Shown here: positions 1-7,555 of the stretch, in pieces
Position numbering within the stretch: position 1 is the stretch's first letter
Layout: each line of letters opens with the position of its first letter
Notes under the pieces: model-generated
What the model saw: the letters and a program-made list of their open reading frames with translations, nothing else
Told to the model about the DNA's origin: nothing
The model's database searches: none
Assembly (NCBI GenBank): GCA_944319915.1
Contig: CALUEY010000042.1
Coordinates: 1-43,494 of the forward strand
Source: an uncultured Prevotella sp.
GTDB lineage: Bacteria > Bacteroidota > Bacteroidia > Bacteroidales > Bacteroidaceae
Length of the DNA: 43,494 nucleotides
Direction: 5' to 3'
Made by a program: the position numbers and the translations under genes

Positions 1-1
1 C

Positions 2-64
2 CAGGCAGATGAACTGCTTGGACTTTCCATGAACCATTATAATGTCAAGTTTGCAACGGTATAA
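2..64 (+). CDS. C-terminal end of an unidentified protein (partial)
   Basis: An open frame enters from the left edge and ends at a TAA at 62-64. It encodes about 20 residues, ending in LSMNHYNVKFATV. The gene starts outside the window and I cannot identify the family from so short a tail. It lies 40 bases upstream of the DUF4491 gene on the same strand, so the two could be co-transcribed. The main support is the in-frame stop and colinearity with the next genes. Confidence 0.5.
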   Translation, partial: QADELLGLSMNHYNVKFATV

Positions 65-104
65 TTAACTAGAGCCCAAGACATATATAAAAACTTCAAA
101 CACA

Positions 105-407
105 ATGCATTACACCGGAATTATAATTGCAATAAGCACATTTCTCATCATCGGAGTGTTTCACCCCATAGTGATAAAGGCCGAATACTACACCGGCACT
201 CGCCTATGGTGGGTGTTCCTCGTTTTGGGCATTGCCGCCATAGTGGTAGCGCTCTTCATTGAGCACGTCATCGTGTCGTCCATTTTCGGAGTGGTCGGAG
301 CGTCGTTCTTGTGGTCTATTGGCGAACTTTTCGACCAGCGCAAGCGTGTTCTCAAGGGGTGGTTCCCTATGAATCCAAAACGTAAACACGAATACGACAA
401 GCAATGA
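105..407 (+). CDS. DUF4491 family small membrane protein
   Basis: This 100-residue protein has three hydrophobic segments, at about residues 5-24, 34-52 and 54-71. A short charged C-terminal tail follows (WFPMNPKRK...), probably cytosolic. Size, layout and the WFPMNPKR-like ending match the DUF4491 family of Bacteroidetes inner-membrane proteins, whose function is unknown. Its stop codon overlaps the start of rlmH in an ATGA arrangement at 404-407, so the two genes are probably translationally coupled. The family assignment is from recognition of the sequence, not a search. Confidence 0.8.
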   Translation: MHYTGIIIAISTFLIIGVFHPIVIKAEYYTGTRLWWVFLVLGIAAIVVALFIEHVIVSSIFGVVGASFLWSIGELFDQRKRVLKGWFPMNPKRKHEYDKQ

Positions 408-874
408 AAACAGTATTGTTACAAGTTGGGAAAACCACAGACAAGCACTTCTCCGCAGGTATTGATGACTATGCAGGGCGCATTAGCCATTATATGCCAT
501 TTGACATCGTGACCATAAGTGAGGCAAAGAACACGAGGAACATCACAGAGGATCAGCAAAAGGCAATTGAAGGCGACCTAATAATGAAGCAGTTGCGCCA
601 GCCAGACACTGTGGTGTTACTCGATGAGCATGGCGCAGAGCTTTCCAGCATGGAGTTTGCGTCATGGCTCGAACGCCAGCGCAACACTGCAAGGCGGCTT
701 GTGTTCGTAATAGGCGGCCCATACGGCTTTTCCCAGCCAGTGTATGCCCGTGCCGACAAACTGATATCATTGTCACGCATGACGTTTTCCCACCAAATGG
801 TTCGCCTAATCTTTGCCGAACAGTTGTACAGGGCTTGCACAATAATCAAAGGTGAGCCATATCATCATGAATAA
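404..874 (+). CDS. rlmH: 23S rRNA (pseudouridine1915-N3)-methyltransferase RlmH
   Basis: RlmH is a SPOUT-class methyltransferase that uses S-adenosylmethionine to methylate N3 of pseudouridine 1915 in helix 69 of 23S rRNA, acting on assembled 70S ribosomes. The 156-residue length is normal. Visible family motifs are LLDEHGAELSS (residues 72-82), the SAM-binding knot loop IGGPYG (103-108), SLSRMTFSHQMVR (122-134), EQLYRA (139-144) and the C-terminal PYHH. The start overlaps the DUF4491 stop by four bases. The 3' end overlaps a 28-codon ORF by eight bases. Confidence 0.97.
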   Translation: MKTVLLQVGKTTDKHFSAGIDDYAGRISHYMPFDIVTISEAKNTRNITEDQQKAIEGDLIMKQLRQPDTVVLLDEHGAELSSMEFASWLERQRNTARRLVFVIGGPYGFSQPVYARADKLISLSRMTFSHQMVRLIFAEQLYRACTIIKGEPYHHE

Positions 875-953
875 AGAAGGCAAGGGGCATAAAGTTCCCA
901 AGCACAAGCCTGCGGAAGCCCCAAAGCCTATCCAACACCCCGGCAGTCAGTAA
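867..953 (+). CDS. Possible 28-residue K/H/P-rich micro-protein
   Basis: ATG at 867 opens a 28-codon frame ending at TAA 951-953. The ATG lies inside the last codons of rlmH, in another frame, with an eight-base overlap. The product is rich in Lys, His and Pro (starts MNKEGKGHKVPKHK, ends QHPGSQ) and has no hydrophobic segment. Position and overlap suggest translation coupled to rlmH. I know of no family. It could be a chance frame: so short an ORF is only credible if conserved in relatives. Confidence 0.35.
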   Translation: MNKEGKGHKVPKHKPAEAPKPIQHPGSQ

Positions 954-1004
954 AAGTTTGGATGAGTTATAATACAAATGAGCTCTTATTCAAGAAAAAA
1001 ATCG

Positions 1005-1012
1005 TAACTTTG
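1005..1012 (+). promoter_or_regulatory. Candidate -7 promoter box for the glycan cluster
   Basis: TAACTTTG matches the Bacteroidetes -7 consensus TAnnTTTG. No convincing TTTG lies at the -33 position. The predicted transcript would start around 1017-1020, so the ATG at 1014 cannot be the real start of the following gene. This supports a start at 1086 or 1104. Confidence 0.6.
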
Positions 1013-1085
1013 CATGAGGAATGCAACACGAGATGCCCTTGCCAACACTCAACGGCCATCGTACTTAAGCACCATCAACAATAGC

Positions 1086-2699
1086 ATGAATGCCAAGACA
1101 AAAATGAAAAAGCAACTCTTGATAGTGCTGGCAGCCAGTTTGACAATTTTGCTGCTGACATACCTGCAGTCATATACACTTTCCGATGATGTGCTTTATC
1201 ACTGCATCTGGAGATGGACGGGCGAAGAAGGCTTCGTGCCTATAAGGAACTTCGGCGACATAATAGAGTCTCAGGTAATACATTATCAATGCCTCACGGG
1301 AAGAGCCATCGTACAATTTGTGGCCCAAACGTTTCTTGGCCTGCTCAGCAAGCCGGTATACAATGTGGCCAACGCCGTGGTTTTTGGTCTTACCGTTTGG
1401 TATGCAGCGAAATACGCTTCGCCCCGCAGCAAGGTCACGCCACTGGCGCTGCTGATGGTAGTGTTCATCATGATGGTGATGATTCCCGGATTTGTTGACG
1501 ACTATTTGTGGATTGAGGGGTCGATCAATTACTTGTGGGTAACGCTGGCCATGTTGTGCTTCATCTTCATCATAGAGAGGAAGGCCCGCTTGAAAGCTTG
1601 TGCCATGGATTACGTGGCAAGCCCGCTAATGCTTTTCATCGGCTGGACTCACGAGGGGATTGCACTGCCGATAGCAGCCAGCCTTGCCGTTTTGTGCTGG
1701 CATAGGCGCAGGGAGATGCTTCATAATGCAGCCCTACCCTACATAGCTTGGTTTACCTTAGGAGCCTTGGCTTGCTCGCTATCTCCGTCTACCGTGCTAA
1801 GGGCCATCGGTGGCGACAATCACTATACGGTGGGGATTGGCACGAAAATTTTTCTCGGCACATATACCATGACCCAGATGCGCACCCTGTGGCTGCTGGC
1901 ATTCGTAATGCTTTATGCTTACAAAAAGCACAGGCGACTGCTGACGGCGCACCTCAAGAGGTATGATTATCTGTATTTGGCCATAGTTTTCTGCATCGCC
2001 ATAATCTATGCAAGTGGCGTTACCCAACCACGGGTGTGCTACTTTCCCGAATTCCTGTCGATGTTGCTTGTGGTCAACCTGCTGCTGCGGCTTGGCATAG
2101 CCAGGCACACCCGCAAGCTTATGCCCGCCATGGCTGCCATCCTTATATTGGTGCTGGTACCCGGAATATACTACAGCTATAAAGGACATTGCAATTACAG
2201 GTACATGAAAGCGCAGATTGAAGAGGGCAAGTCTGACATAATAAGGGTTAAGCCGGTGATGGGATGCAATTATTTCATAAGGAAGTTCACCTTCAGGCAG
2301 GTGGAGTTCAGCCCCAACACGAACTACTTTGCCCCTGACTCTACGGACGAAAACGTAAGGTGTGCCGCAACATTGCTGAACAGGACGAGGCTCGTTTTCC
2401 TGCCCGACGACATGGTGGGCAACATCATGGACAATCCTGACAGCTATTGGAAATGGGGAGAAAACATCGCCGGCGAGATGATAGCAATACAAGTGCCGAA
2501 AGGAACGAAAGTAAATAAGGTTACGTTTTACCTTGGCGAAGACAACCCTCCTTTCTACAAGCGCCCTTTCATGTACAAGAGTTATATATACGAGGCTCCG
2601 CGTTGGCAAGTAATTGAAATCAACGGTCGCGACTTTGTGTTCTTCGACAAGCCTCTGCCTAAAATTGCTAGGCGCATAAAAGACATCAAGGTATCATAA
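1086..2699 (+). CDS. DUF6056-like polytopic membrane protein of a glycan cluster
   Basis: This protein of about 537 residues has roughly ten hydrophobic segments over its first 370 residues and a soluble C-terminal domain of about 165 residues. The N-terminal part carries LQSYTLSDDVLYHCIWRW, an acidic pair just after the first membrane helix as in GT-C-type glycosyltransferases and DUF6056 proteins. The frame is open from 1014, but a -7 box at 1005-1012 puts transcription start downstream of that ATG. I chose 1086 (MNAKTKMKKQ); 1104 (MKKQLLIVL) is equally possible. One base separates its stop from the next GT2 gene. The likely role is lipid-linked sugar transfer or modification of a surface polysaccharide, inferred from context and topology. 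Confidence 0.65.
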   Translation: MNAKTKMKKQLLIVLAASLTILLLTYLQSYTLSDDVLYHCIWRWTGEEGFVPIRNFGDIIESQVIHYQCLTGRAIVQFVAQTFLGLLSKPVYNVANAVVFGLTVWYAAKYASPRSKVTPLALLMVVFIMMVMIPGFVDDYLWIEGSINYLWVTLAMLCFIFIIERKARLKACAMDYVASPLMLFIGWTHEGIALPIAASLAVLCWHRRREMLHNAALPYIAWFTLGALACSLSPSTVLRAIGGDNHYTVGIGTKIFLGTYTMTQMRTLWLLAFVMLYAYKKHRRLLTAHLKRYDYLYLAIVFCIAIIYASGVTQPRVCYFPEFLSMLLVVNLLLRLGIARHTRKLMPAMAAILILVLVPGIYYSYKGHCNYRYMKAQIEEGKSDIIRVKPVMGCNYFIRKFTFRQVEFSPNTNYFAPDSTDENVRCAATLLNRTRLVFLPDDMVGNIMDNPDSYWKWGENIAGEMIAIQVPKGTKVNKVTFYLGEDNPPFYKRPFMYKSYIYEAPRWQVIEINGRDFVFFDKPLPKIARRIKDIKVS

Positions 2700-2700
2700 A

Positions 2701-3606
2701 ATGAAGCTCAGCGTAATAATACCTGTATACAAAGTTGAAAAGACTCTCGGGAGATGCCTGGACAGCATCGTAGGGCAGCCTGTTGCCGACATGGAGATAA
2801 TCCTTGTGGATGACGGGTCGCCTGACGGATGCCTCGAGCTTTGCGATGCATGGGCAGAACGCGACAGCAGGATAATAGTGATACACAAGGTCAACGGAGG
2901 ATTGAGCGATGCAAGAAACGCAGGAATCGCCATCGCCAAAGGAGACGTCATCACGTTTGTGGACTCTGACGACTACATAGCCCCAAACACTTACCCTGAA
3001 GTGCTGGCAGAAATGGACAAAGACTCCGACATCATCGAATATCCTATATTTAAGTTCTACGGGGCACCACAGCAATCGTTGCTGCAATTTGAACGGCGGA
3101 AGTACGTAGACATGGCAGAATACTGGCTAAGGGCAGAAACCTACCGCCATGCATACGTGTGCAACAAAATATTCAGACGTGAGCTTTTCAATGACATAAA
3201 GTTTCCAATAGGCAAGGCATTCGAAGACGTTTACACATTGCCAAAACTACTTGGCATGGCAAAAAAGGTGCAGACAACAAGCGCAGGACTGTATTACTAT
3301 TGTTGGAATGAAAACGGAATAACCGCCAATCCTACGGCTGGGTCGTTGGAAATGCTGCTCGATGCTCACTTGACGGCAAATGCAACAATCACGGACGAGA
3401 GGTACTACCTGCACGTACTCAACATACAGCTTGACGTTACTGACCGGACGGGGGCTGCGCCACGGCTCAACAACTTAAAAATAATGAACACCAAGAGCCT
3501 CGGCTTAAAAGACAAAGCAAAAGCCATGGCCATTAATCTTATGGGGATAGAACGCGTATGCAAGTTACACAGAATATTCTACAAAACAAGAAATTGCCTT
3601 TGGTAA
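2701..3606 (+). CDS. Family 2 glycosyltransferase
   Basis: This 301-residue protein begins directly with the GT-A fold signature SVIIPVYKVEKTLGRCLDSI. It then shows EIILVDDGSPDG (nucleotide-sugar binding), GGLSDARNAGI and the DxD-type motif VDSDDY at about residues 88-93, which binds the divalent metal and UDP/GDP-sugar. The C-terminal 120 residues are divergent and give no acceptor clue. It is soluble, probably acting at the inner face of the cytoplasmic membrane. It follows the DUF6056-like gene by one base and overlaps the next GT2 frame by 49 bases, so it belongs to one operon. The transferred sugar cannot be deduced. Confidence 0.92.
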   Translation: MKLSVIIPVYKVEKTLGRCLDSIVGQPVADMEIILVDDGSPDGCLELCDAWAERDSRIIVIHKVNGGLSDARNAGIAIAKGDVITFVDSDDYIAPNTYPEVLAEMDKDSDIIEYPIFKFYGAPQQSLLQFERRKYVDMAEYWLRAETYRHAYVCNKIFRRELFNDIKFPIGKAFEDVYTLPKLLGMAKKVQTTSAGLYYYCWNENGITANPTAGSLEMLLDAHLTANATITDERYYLHVLNIQLDVTDRTGAAPRLNNLKIMNTKSLGLKDKAKAMAINLMGIERVCKLHRIFYKTRNCLW

Positions 3607-4553
3607 GTTTCGTCATCACTTACCATGACCAACCTATAGAGTTCATTTGTGAGTGCATCGAAAGTGTGCTCGCACTGTCGCTGAGCAGGAGCGAAAGGGA
3701 GATAATTGTGGTTGACGATGGGTCGGCCTACTGCCCAATGAACGATTTGATGAAATACGGGAATGACATCAAATATCTTAGGAAACCAAACGGAGGGGTC
3801 AGCTCTGCCCGGAATATCGGAATGAAAATGGCTGCTGGGGAATACCTGCAATTCATTGATGGAGACGACAAGCTGATATACGCCCCATACGAGCACTGCC
3901 TCGACATCATCAGGTTCAACGACACCGACATGGTAATTTTCGACTTCACAAAAAAGCAAGAGGCAACGAGCAAACGGCATGAACCAGATGTACACATCAA
4001 CGGTACTGAGTATATGCACAACAACAACATCAAGGGGGCTGTTTGGTGCTATCTGTTCAAGAAAAGCATCATAGGTAGCCTTACTTTCACTCCCGGCATC
4101 GAATATGGGGAGGATGAAGAGTTTACGCCTCAATTGCTGTTGCGCGCCGAAAACATTTACAAGACCAATGCCACTGCATACTTCTACAGGCAGCACTCAG
4201 AATCTGTGCTGAACAAATCCGACATACGGAGTCACTTGAAACGCATCGATGACAACCTAAAGGTGATATTGCATCTAAAAAACGTTTCAAATGAACTGCC
4301 TGGCAAGGATAGCATCGCACTTCAACGCCGTGTAGCACAGCTTACAATGGATTATATTTACAACACTATAATCCTTACGCGGTCAAAAAGTTTCATAATG
4401 AAAAAACTGCATCTGCTCAGCACAAAGGGTCTGTTCCCGCTGCCAGACAAAAACTACTCATCAAAGTACAAATGGTTTAGGCGTATGACCAACAGCAGCA
4501 TCGGCCTGAACATCTTGATAAAGGCATTGCCACTGGTAAAGAAAGAAAAATGA
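3558..4553 (+). CDS. Family 2 glycosyltransferase
   Basis: This GT-A glycosyltransferase has 331 residues. Motifs are VSFVITYHDQP near residues 16-26, EIIVVDDGS, the conserved GGVSSARNIGMKMAAGEY and the DxD-type FIDGDDK. The first in-frame ATG, at 3558, gives a 49-base overlap with the upstream gene and a 15-residue leader before the fold begins. A TTG at 3600 would remove the overlap, but ATG is the simpler choice. The C-terminal portion is basic, with no obvious membrane helix. It is probably the second sugar transferase of the same short surface-glycan pathway. Confidence 0.9.
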   Translation: MQVTQNILQNKKLPLVSFVITYHDQPIEFICECIESVLALSLSRSEREIIVVDDGSAYCPMNDLMKYGNDIKYLRKPNGGVSSARNIGMKMAAGEYLQFIDGDDKLIYAPYEHCLDIIRFNDTDMVIFDFTKKQEATSKRHEPDVHINGTEYMHNNNIKGAVWCYLFKKSIIGSLTFTPGIEYGEDEEFTPQLLLRAENIYKTNATAYFYRQHSESVLNKSDIRSHLKRIDDNLKVILHLKNVSNELPGKDSIALQRRVAQLTMDYIYNTIILTRSKSFIMKKLHLLSTKGLFPLPDKNYSSKYKWFRRMTNSSIGLNILIKALPLVKKEK

Positions 4554-5650
4554 AGATACTGCTCATAGGAGAATACAGCAATGTGCATGCCACCCTGGCT
4601 GAAGGCCTAAGAATGCTTGGCCACAAGGTTACTGTTGTTTCAAACGGGGATTTCTGGAAAGACTATCCACGCGACATCTCGCTTGACCGCAAGCCCGGGA
4701 AAATCGGCGGGGCTATGCTTGCCATTAAACTTCTGTCAGTCTTGCCCAAGTTAAAAGGGTATGATGTGGTGCAACTTATAAACCCTATGTTCGTAGAGCT
4801 AAAGGCAGAACGGATATTCCCTATTTACAAGTACTTGCGCAAGCACAACAAGAAGGTGTTCTTGTGCGGAATGGGCATGGACTGGTATTGGGTTCATACG
4901 TGCCTGCACGAGAAGCACCTAAAATACAGCGATTTCAACATCGGCGACACCGTCAGAACCAACAAAGATGCCATAAAAGAGCAAACAGACTGGTTAGGCA
5001 CTGCAAAGGAGAGACTCAACAAATATATAGCCGATGATTGTGATGGGATAATTACCGGGCTTTACGAATATTGGTCATGCTATTCTCCGGCCTTTCCCAA
5101 CAAGACCACATACATTCCCCTTCCTATAAAAATGCCAACCAGCATACACATCAACGACATTGGCGAGCGGGTGAAAATTTTCATTGGCATAAACAAAGAG
5201 CGCAGTGAATATAAAGGAACTGACATCATGCTGAAAGCGGCAACTCGCCTACAGGAACAGTATCCTGCAAAGATGGAGCTTGTAAAAGCCGAGTCTGTTC
5301 CATTCAAAGAATATGAACGGCTCATGGATGGCAGCGATGCGATACTCGACCAACTCTACAGCTATGCTCCGTCAATGAATTCCTTGCTGGCCATGTCTAA
5401 AGGAATAGTGTGCATAGGAGGTGGCGAAGAGGAGTGTTATGAACTCGTAAACGAAAAATCATTACGCCCTGTTGTAAACGTATATCCATGCTATGAGAGT
5501 GTGTTTGGGGAACTAAAAAAACTAATATTAACCCCATCTAAATTACTCGGTCTTAAACAACAAAGCATTGAATACGTTAGGAAGCACCACGATTACATCA
5601 AGGTAGCCTCAGAGTACGCAAAATACTACGCTGCCTCAATAGGCCGTTAG
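4550..5650 (+). CDS. GT4-like glycosyltransferase (GT-B fold)
   Basis: This 366-residue protein starts MKILLIGEYSNVHATLAEGL, typical of the first beta strand and glycine loop of GT-B enzymes. HKVTVVSNGD and DVVQLINP follow. The C-terminal Rossmann half begins near VKIFIGINKERSEYKGTD (residues 205-222). The usual E-x7-E motif region is weak, with GGGEEECYELVNEKSLRPVVNVYP near residues 285-308, so the family is GT4-like rather than certain. The start overlaps the upstream stop as ATGA (4550-4553). It is the last gene before a strong terminator. Product and substrate are unknown. Confidence 0.8.
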   Translation: MKILLIGEYSNVHATLAEGLRMLGHKVTVVSNGDFWKDYPRDISLDRKPGKIGGAMLAIKLLSVLPKLKGYDVVQLINPMFVELKAERIFPIYKYLRKHNKKVFLCGMGMDWYWVHTCLHEKHLKYSDFNIGDTVRTNKDAIKEQTDWLGTAKERLNKYIADDCDGIITGLYEYWSCYSPAFPNKTTYIPLPIKMPTSIHINDIGERVKIFIGINKERSEYKGTDIMLKAATRLQEQYPAKMELVKAESVPFKEYERLMDGSDAILDQLYSYAPSMNSLLAMSKGIVCIGGGEEECYELVNEKSLRPVVNVYPCYESVFGELKKLILTPSKLLGLKQQSIEYVRKHHDYIKVASEYAKYYAASIGR

Positions 5651-5769
5651 GTTTCTATTTCAAGTCGAAAGTGCATTACACTGAATGCATATTGACGCCT
5701 TGGGCATGGAACAAGGCAATCCTTTTGCAATAAAGTCGTCCCAAGGAATTGGTGGGAGCCAAATATAAA

Positions 5770-5804
5770 TTGAGCCTGAACGGCAAACGCTCGTTCAGGC
5801 TCAA
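5770..5804. terminator. Bidirectional terminator between the glycan cluster and rpsP
   Basis: A perfect 13-bp stem is formed by TTGAGCCTGAACG (5770-5782) and CGTTCAGGCTCAA (5792-5804) with a nine-base loop. On the minus strand it is followed by TTTATATTT, as expected for rpsP termination. On the plus strand it is followed by TCAAAAAATCC, so plus-strand termination would be U-poor. Confidence 0.85.
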
Positions 5805-5841
5805 TCAAAAAATCCTTAAGACTACAAAGTCCTCTTAGCCG

Positions 5842-6396
5842 TTAAGCCTCAGCAGGTGCAGCCTCTTCCGTGGTCGAAGCAGCCTCTTCTGCGGCTTTTT
5901 GTGCTTCGGCCTCAGCCTCAGCTTTAGCTGCAGCAATAGCGGCCTTCTTGTCGGCCACTTTCTTGGCAATAGCCTCGTTGACCTTCTTTTCAGCTTCTAT
6001 GCCCTTGACGTAAGCATCTTTCTTGGCCTTTTCGTCTTTCTCACGGATTGTCTCAAGACCTTTCTGCTTGTCGGCTTTCCACGCATCAAACTTCTTTTGA
6101 GCAGTTGCTTCATCAAAAGCTCCTTTCTTTACACCACCACGGAGGTGCTTCATAAGGTATACGCCTTCGCGGCTAAGAATGTTGCGAACCGTGTCGGTAG
6201 GCTGTGCGCCCACCTCAACCCAATAAAGGGCACGGTCGAAATTCAAATCAACTGTGGCTGGATTGGTGTTAGGGTTGTAAGTACCAATCTTTTCAGTAAA
6301 TTTACCATCACGTGGTGCTCTGGCGTCAGCGATAACTATTCTGTAAAAAGCATAGCCCTTACGTCCGCCGCGCTGCAATCTGATTTTTGTTGCCAT
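5842..6396 (-). CDS. rpsP: 30S ribosomal protein S16 with long C-terminal tail
   Basis: bS16 binds 16S rRNA in the body of the small subunit and is needed for its assembly. The start [20 protein letters not shown] is diagnostic, followed by [22 protein letters not shown]. The bacterial core occupies about residues 1-80. From about residue 105 a tail of roughly 80 residues is rich in Lys, Ala and Glu, predicted helical and ending in an acidic stretch. Extended S16 tails are usual in Bacteroidetes, and the 184-residue length fits. It appears monocistronic: a terminator at 5770-5804 ends it and a -7 box lies at 6462-6469. Confidence 0.97.
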   Translation of the reverse strand: MATKIRLQRGGRKGYAFYRIVIADARAPRDGKFTEKIGTYNPNTNPATVDLNFDRALYWVEVGAQPTDTVRNILSREGVYLMKHLRGGVKKGAFDEATAQKKFDAWKADKQKGLETIREKDEKAKKDAYVKGIEAEKKVNEAIAKKVADKKAAIAAAKAEAEAEAQKAAEEAASTTEEAAPAEA

Positions 6397-6461
6397 TTTA
6401 AATTAAATGTGTTGTTTTAACTTTGGTTTGAATTTATGCTGTTAACTCGTAACAGCGGCTG

Positions 6462-6469
6462 CAAAGTTA
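6462..6469 (-). promoter_or_regulatory. -7 promoter box of rpsP
   Basis: On the minus strand this reads TAACTTTG, matching TAnnTTTG, 66 bases upstream of the rpsP start. No clear -33 element is seen at the expected distance. Confidence 0.65.
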
Positions 6470-6511
6470 CAACTTTATCGGCAATGTAATTAATCATACG
6501 CCTATAATTTA

Positions 6512-7162
6512 TCATTTCTTAACAAGGGTAAGTCCAGCTTGCAGCCCATCAATACTCTTCATAAGTGACGTGACAGTTTGAAAACTTGAATTCGTCGACT
6601 TGCTCCCTATGGCCTTAACAAGGTCTAACAGTTTGGTTGCATCAGTAACAAACATCAGTTTCTTGCCCTCCAGTTGGGTTGTCACTGGTATTGCCTTTTT
6701 GGCAAATGTCAAGTATAGCTGCGAATCCTTTACTTCCCATTTCCCATTGATATTCCTTCCATTAAAAGTTTCCTTAAAAGTTCCATCTTCGTTGAATGTA
6801 ATTGAAAAGGCTCCGGGGGCAAAGCCAAACTTGGAGAGTTGCTCTTGCAATTTACCCTCAATCTTGTTTGAAGCGATGCTCGCGCCTGCTTTTGCTAAGA
6901 TGTTATCGGATTCAAAGATTATTGCTGGTTCAGAATATTCCCACGTCCCAACAAGGTTGTTGGTAGAAGCCAGCTTGTCTTTCGAAAAGATGGAAGAAAG
7001 CCCGGAAATGAGATTGCTTGTTGTAGAAGATTTCTCTTCATTTGTGTTCTTTCCAGCAAGGCCACCTAAAATGCTTCCTAAATCAATCTGGGCGTTGGCA
7101 TGGGCGGCCCCAGCCAACATCAAGGCCACGACTAAGGCCTTAATTAAACTGTTTTTTTTCAT
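6512..7162 (-). CDS. DUF4923 family exported protein
   Basis: The start at 7162 gives a normal signal peptide (MKKNSLIKALVVALMLAGAAHANAQ); the longer frame from 7216 would overlap the promoter at 7187-7217. The mature protein has a Gly/Ser/Lys-rich segment, then a domain with repeated lipocalin-like strand motifs, LVGTWEYSEPAIIF and GTFKETFNGRNINGKWEVKDSQLYLTF. It ends with a helical part (LLDLVKAIGSKS...). This matches the DUF4923 family of secreted or periplasmic Bacteroidetes proteins of unknown function. The GTW...F..DGTF...GKW pattern suggests a small beta-barrel binding a hydrophobic ligand, which is inference. It is probably a single-gene transcript. Confidence 0.8.
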   Translation of the reverse strand: MKKNSLIKALVVALMLAGAAHANAQIDLGSILGGLAGKNTNEEKSSTTSNLISGLSSIFSKDKLASTNNLVGTWEYSEPAIIFESDNILAKAGASIASNKIEGKLQEQLSKFGFAPGAFSITFNEDGTFKETFNGRNINGKWEVKDSQLYLTFAKKAIPVTTQLEGKKLMFVTDATKLLDLVKAIGSKSTNSSFQTVTSLMKSIDGLQAGLTLVKK

Positions 7163-7186
7163 AAAATGCAAATATTTTAAGCTTGG

Positions 7187-7217
7187 CAAATTTAATACAT
7201 TATCATAAGATACCAAA
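7187..7217 (-). promoter_or_regulatory. Complete Bacteroidetes-type promoter of the DUF4923 gene
   Basis: On the minus strand a -33 TTTG (7214-7217) is separated by 19 bases from a -7 box TAAATTTG (7187-7194). Both elements and their spacing match the Bacteroidetes sigma-ABfr consensus. Transcription would start near 7180, giving a leader of about 18 bases before the ATG at 7162. Confidence 0.75.
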
Positions 7218-7407
7218 ATAAAACCTACGAAACTTCTTATTTAACGTTGTTTTTTCACACTATTTCTCAAAAAAAACTGACAGTTACTTGAAGAGACTAG
7301 AAGCCCAAGTACAATTGCTTTGGCTGCGCTCCACGGAGCACATTAGGAAAGAAACAGGAAGCAGTGCCATTTTCTGAAGAAGCCCCACCAATGAGGAGTA
7401 AAATTAC
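7218..7407. other. Gene-free stretch between the DUF4923 gene and nadE
   Basis: This is the upstream part of a gene-free region that runs to 7555. It contains A/T runs and no frame with credible coding character. No promoter facing the plus strand was recognised. The frames that cross it (for example 7364-7561 plus) have no family resemblance. Confidence 0.4.
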
Positions 7408-7445
7408 AGCCGCACCAAACCTGCCTATTCAGACTTGGCGCGGCT
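7408..7445 (-). terminator. Hairpin downstream of nadE, probable terminator
   Basis: AGCCGCACCAA (7408-7418) pairs with TTGGCGCGGCT (7435-7445) over 11 bp with one wobble position, with a 16-base loop. On the minus strand it is followed by GTAATTTTACTCC, a weak U-tract. It lies 110 bases beyond the nadE stop and could end the long minus-strand run. Confidence 0.45.
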
Positions 7446-7555
7446 TTCAGATTGAGCAAGCATCCTCGCATGAGATGCTATGGGCTACATATAAATACAG
7501 TAGCTGCCCCCTCTATTTCAAACAAAAAACAATGTTTGAGCTATATACTCTCTCA

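Noticed and set aside
1014-1085. N-terminal extension of the DUF6056-like protein
   Set aside because: The ATG at 1014 lies two bases after a -7 box, so it would be at or before the transcription start. The extra residues also displace the first membrane helix.
1797-2609. 270-residue minus-strand frame opposite the DUF6056-like gene
   Set aside because: It is antisense to a membrane protein with clear coding character and shows no domain pattern or promoter.
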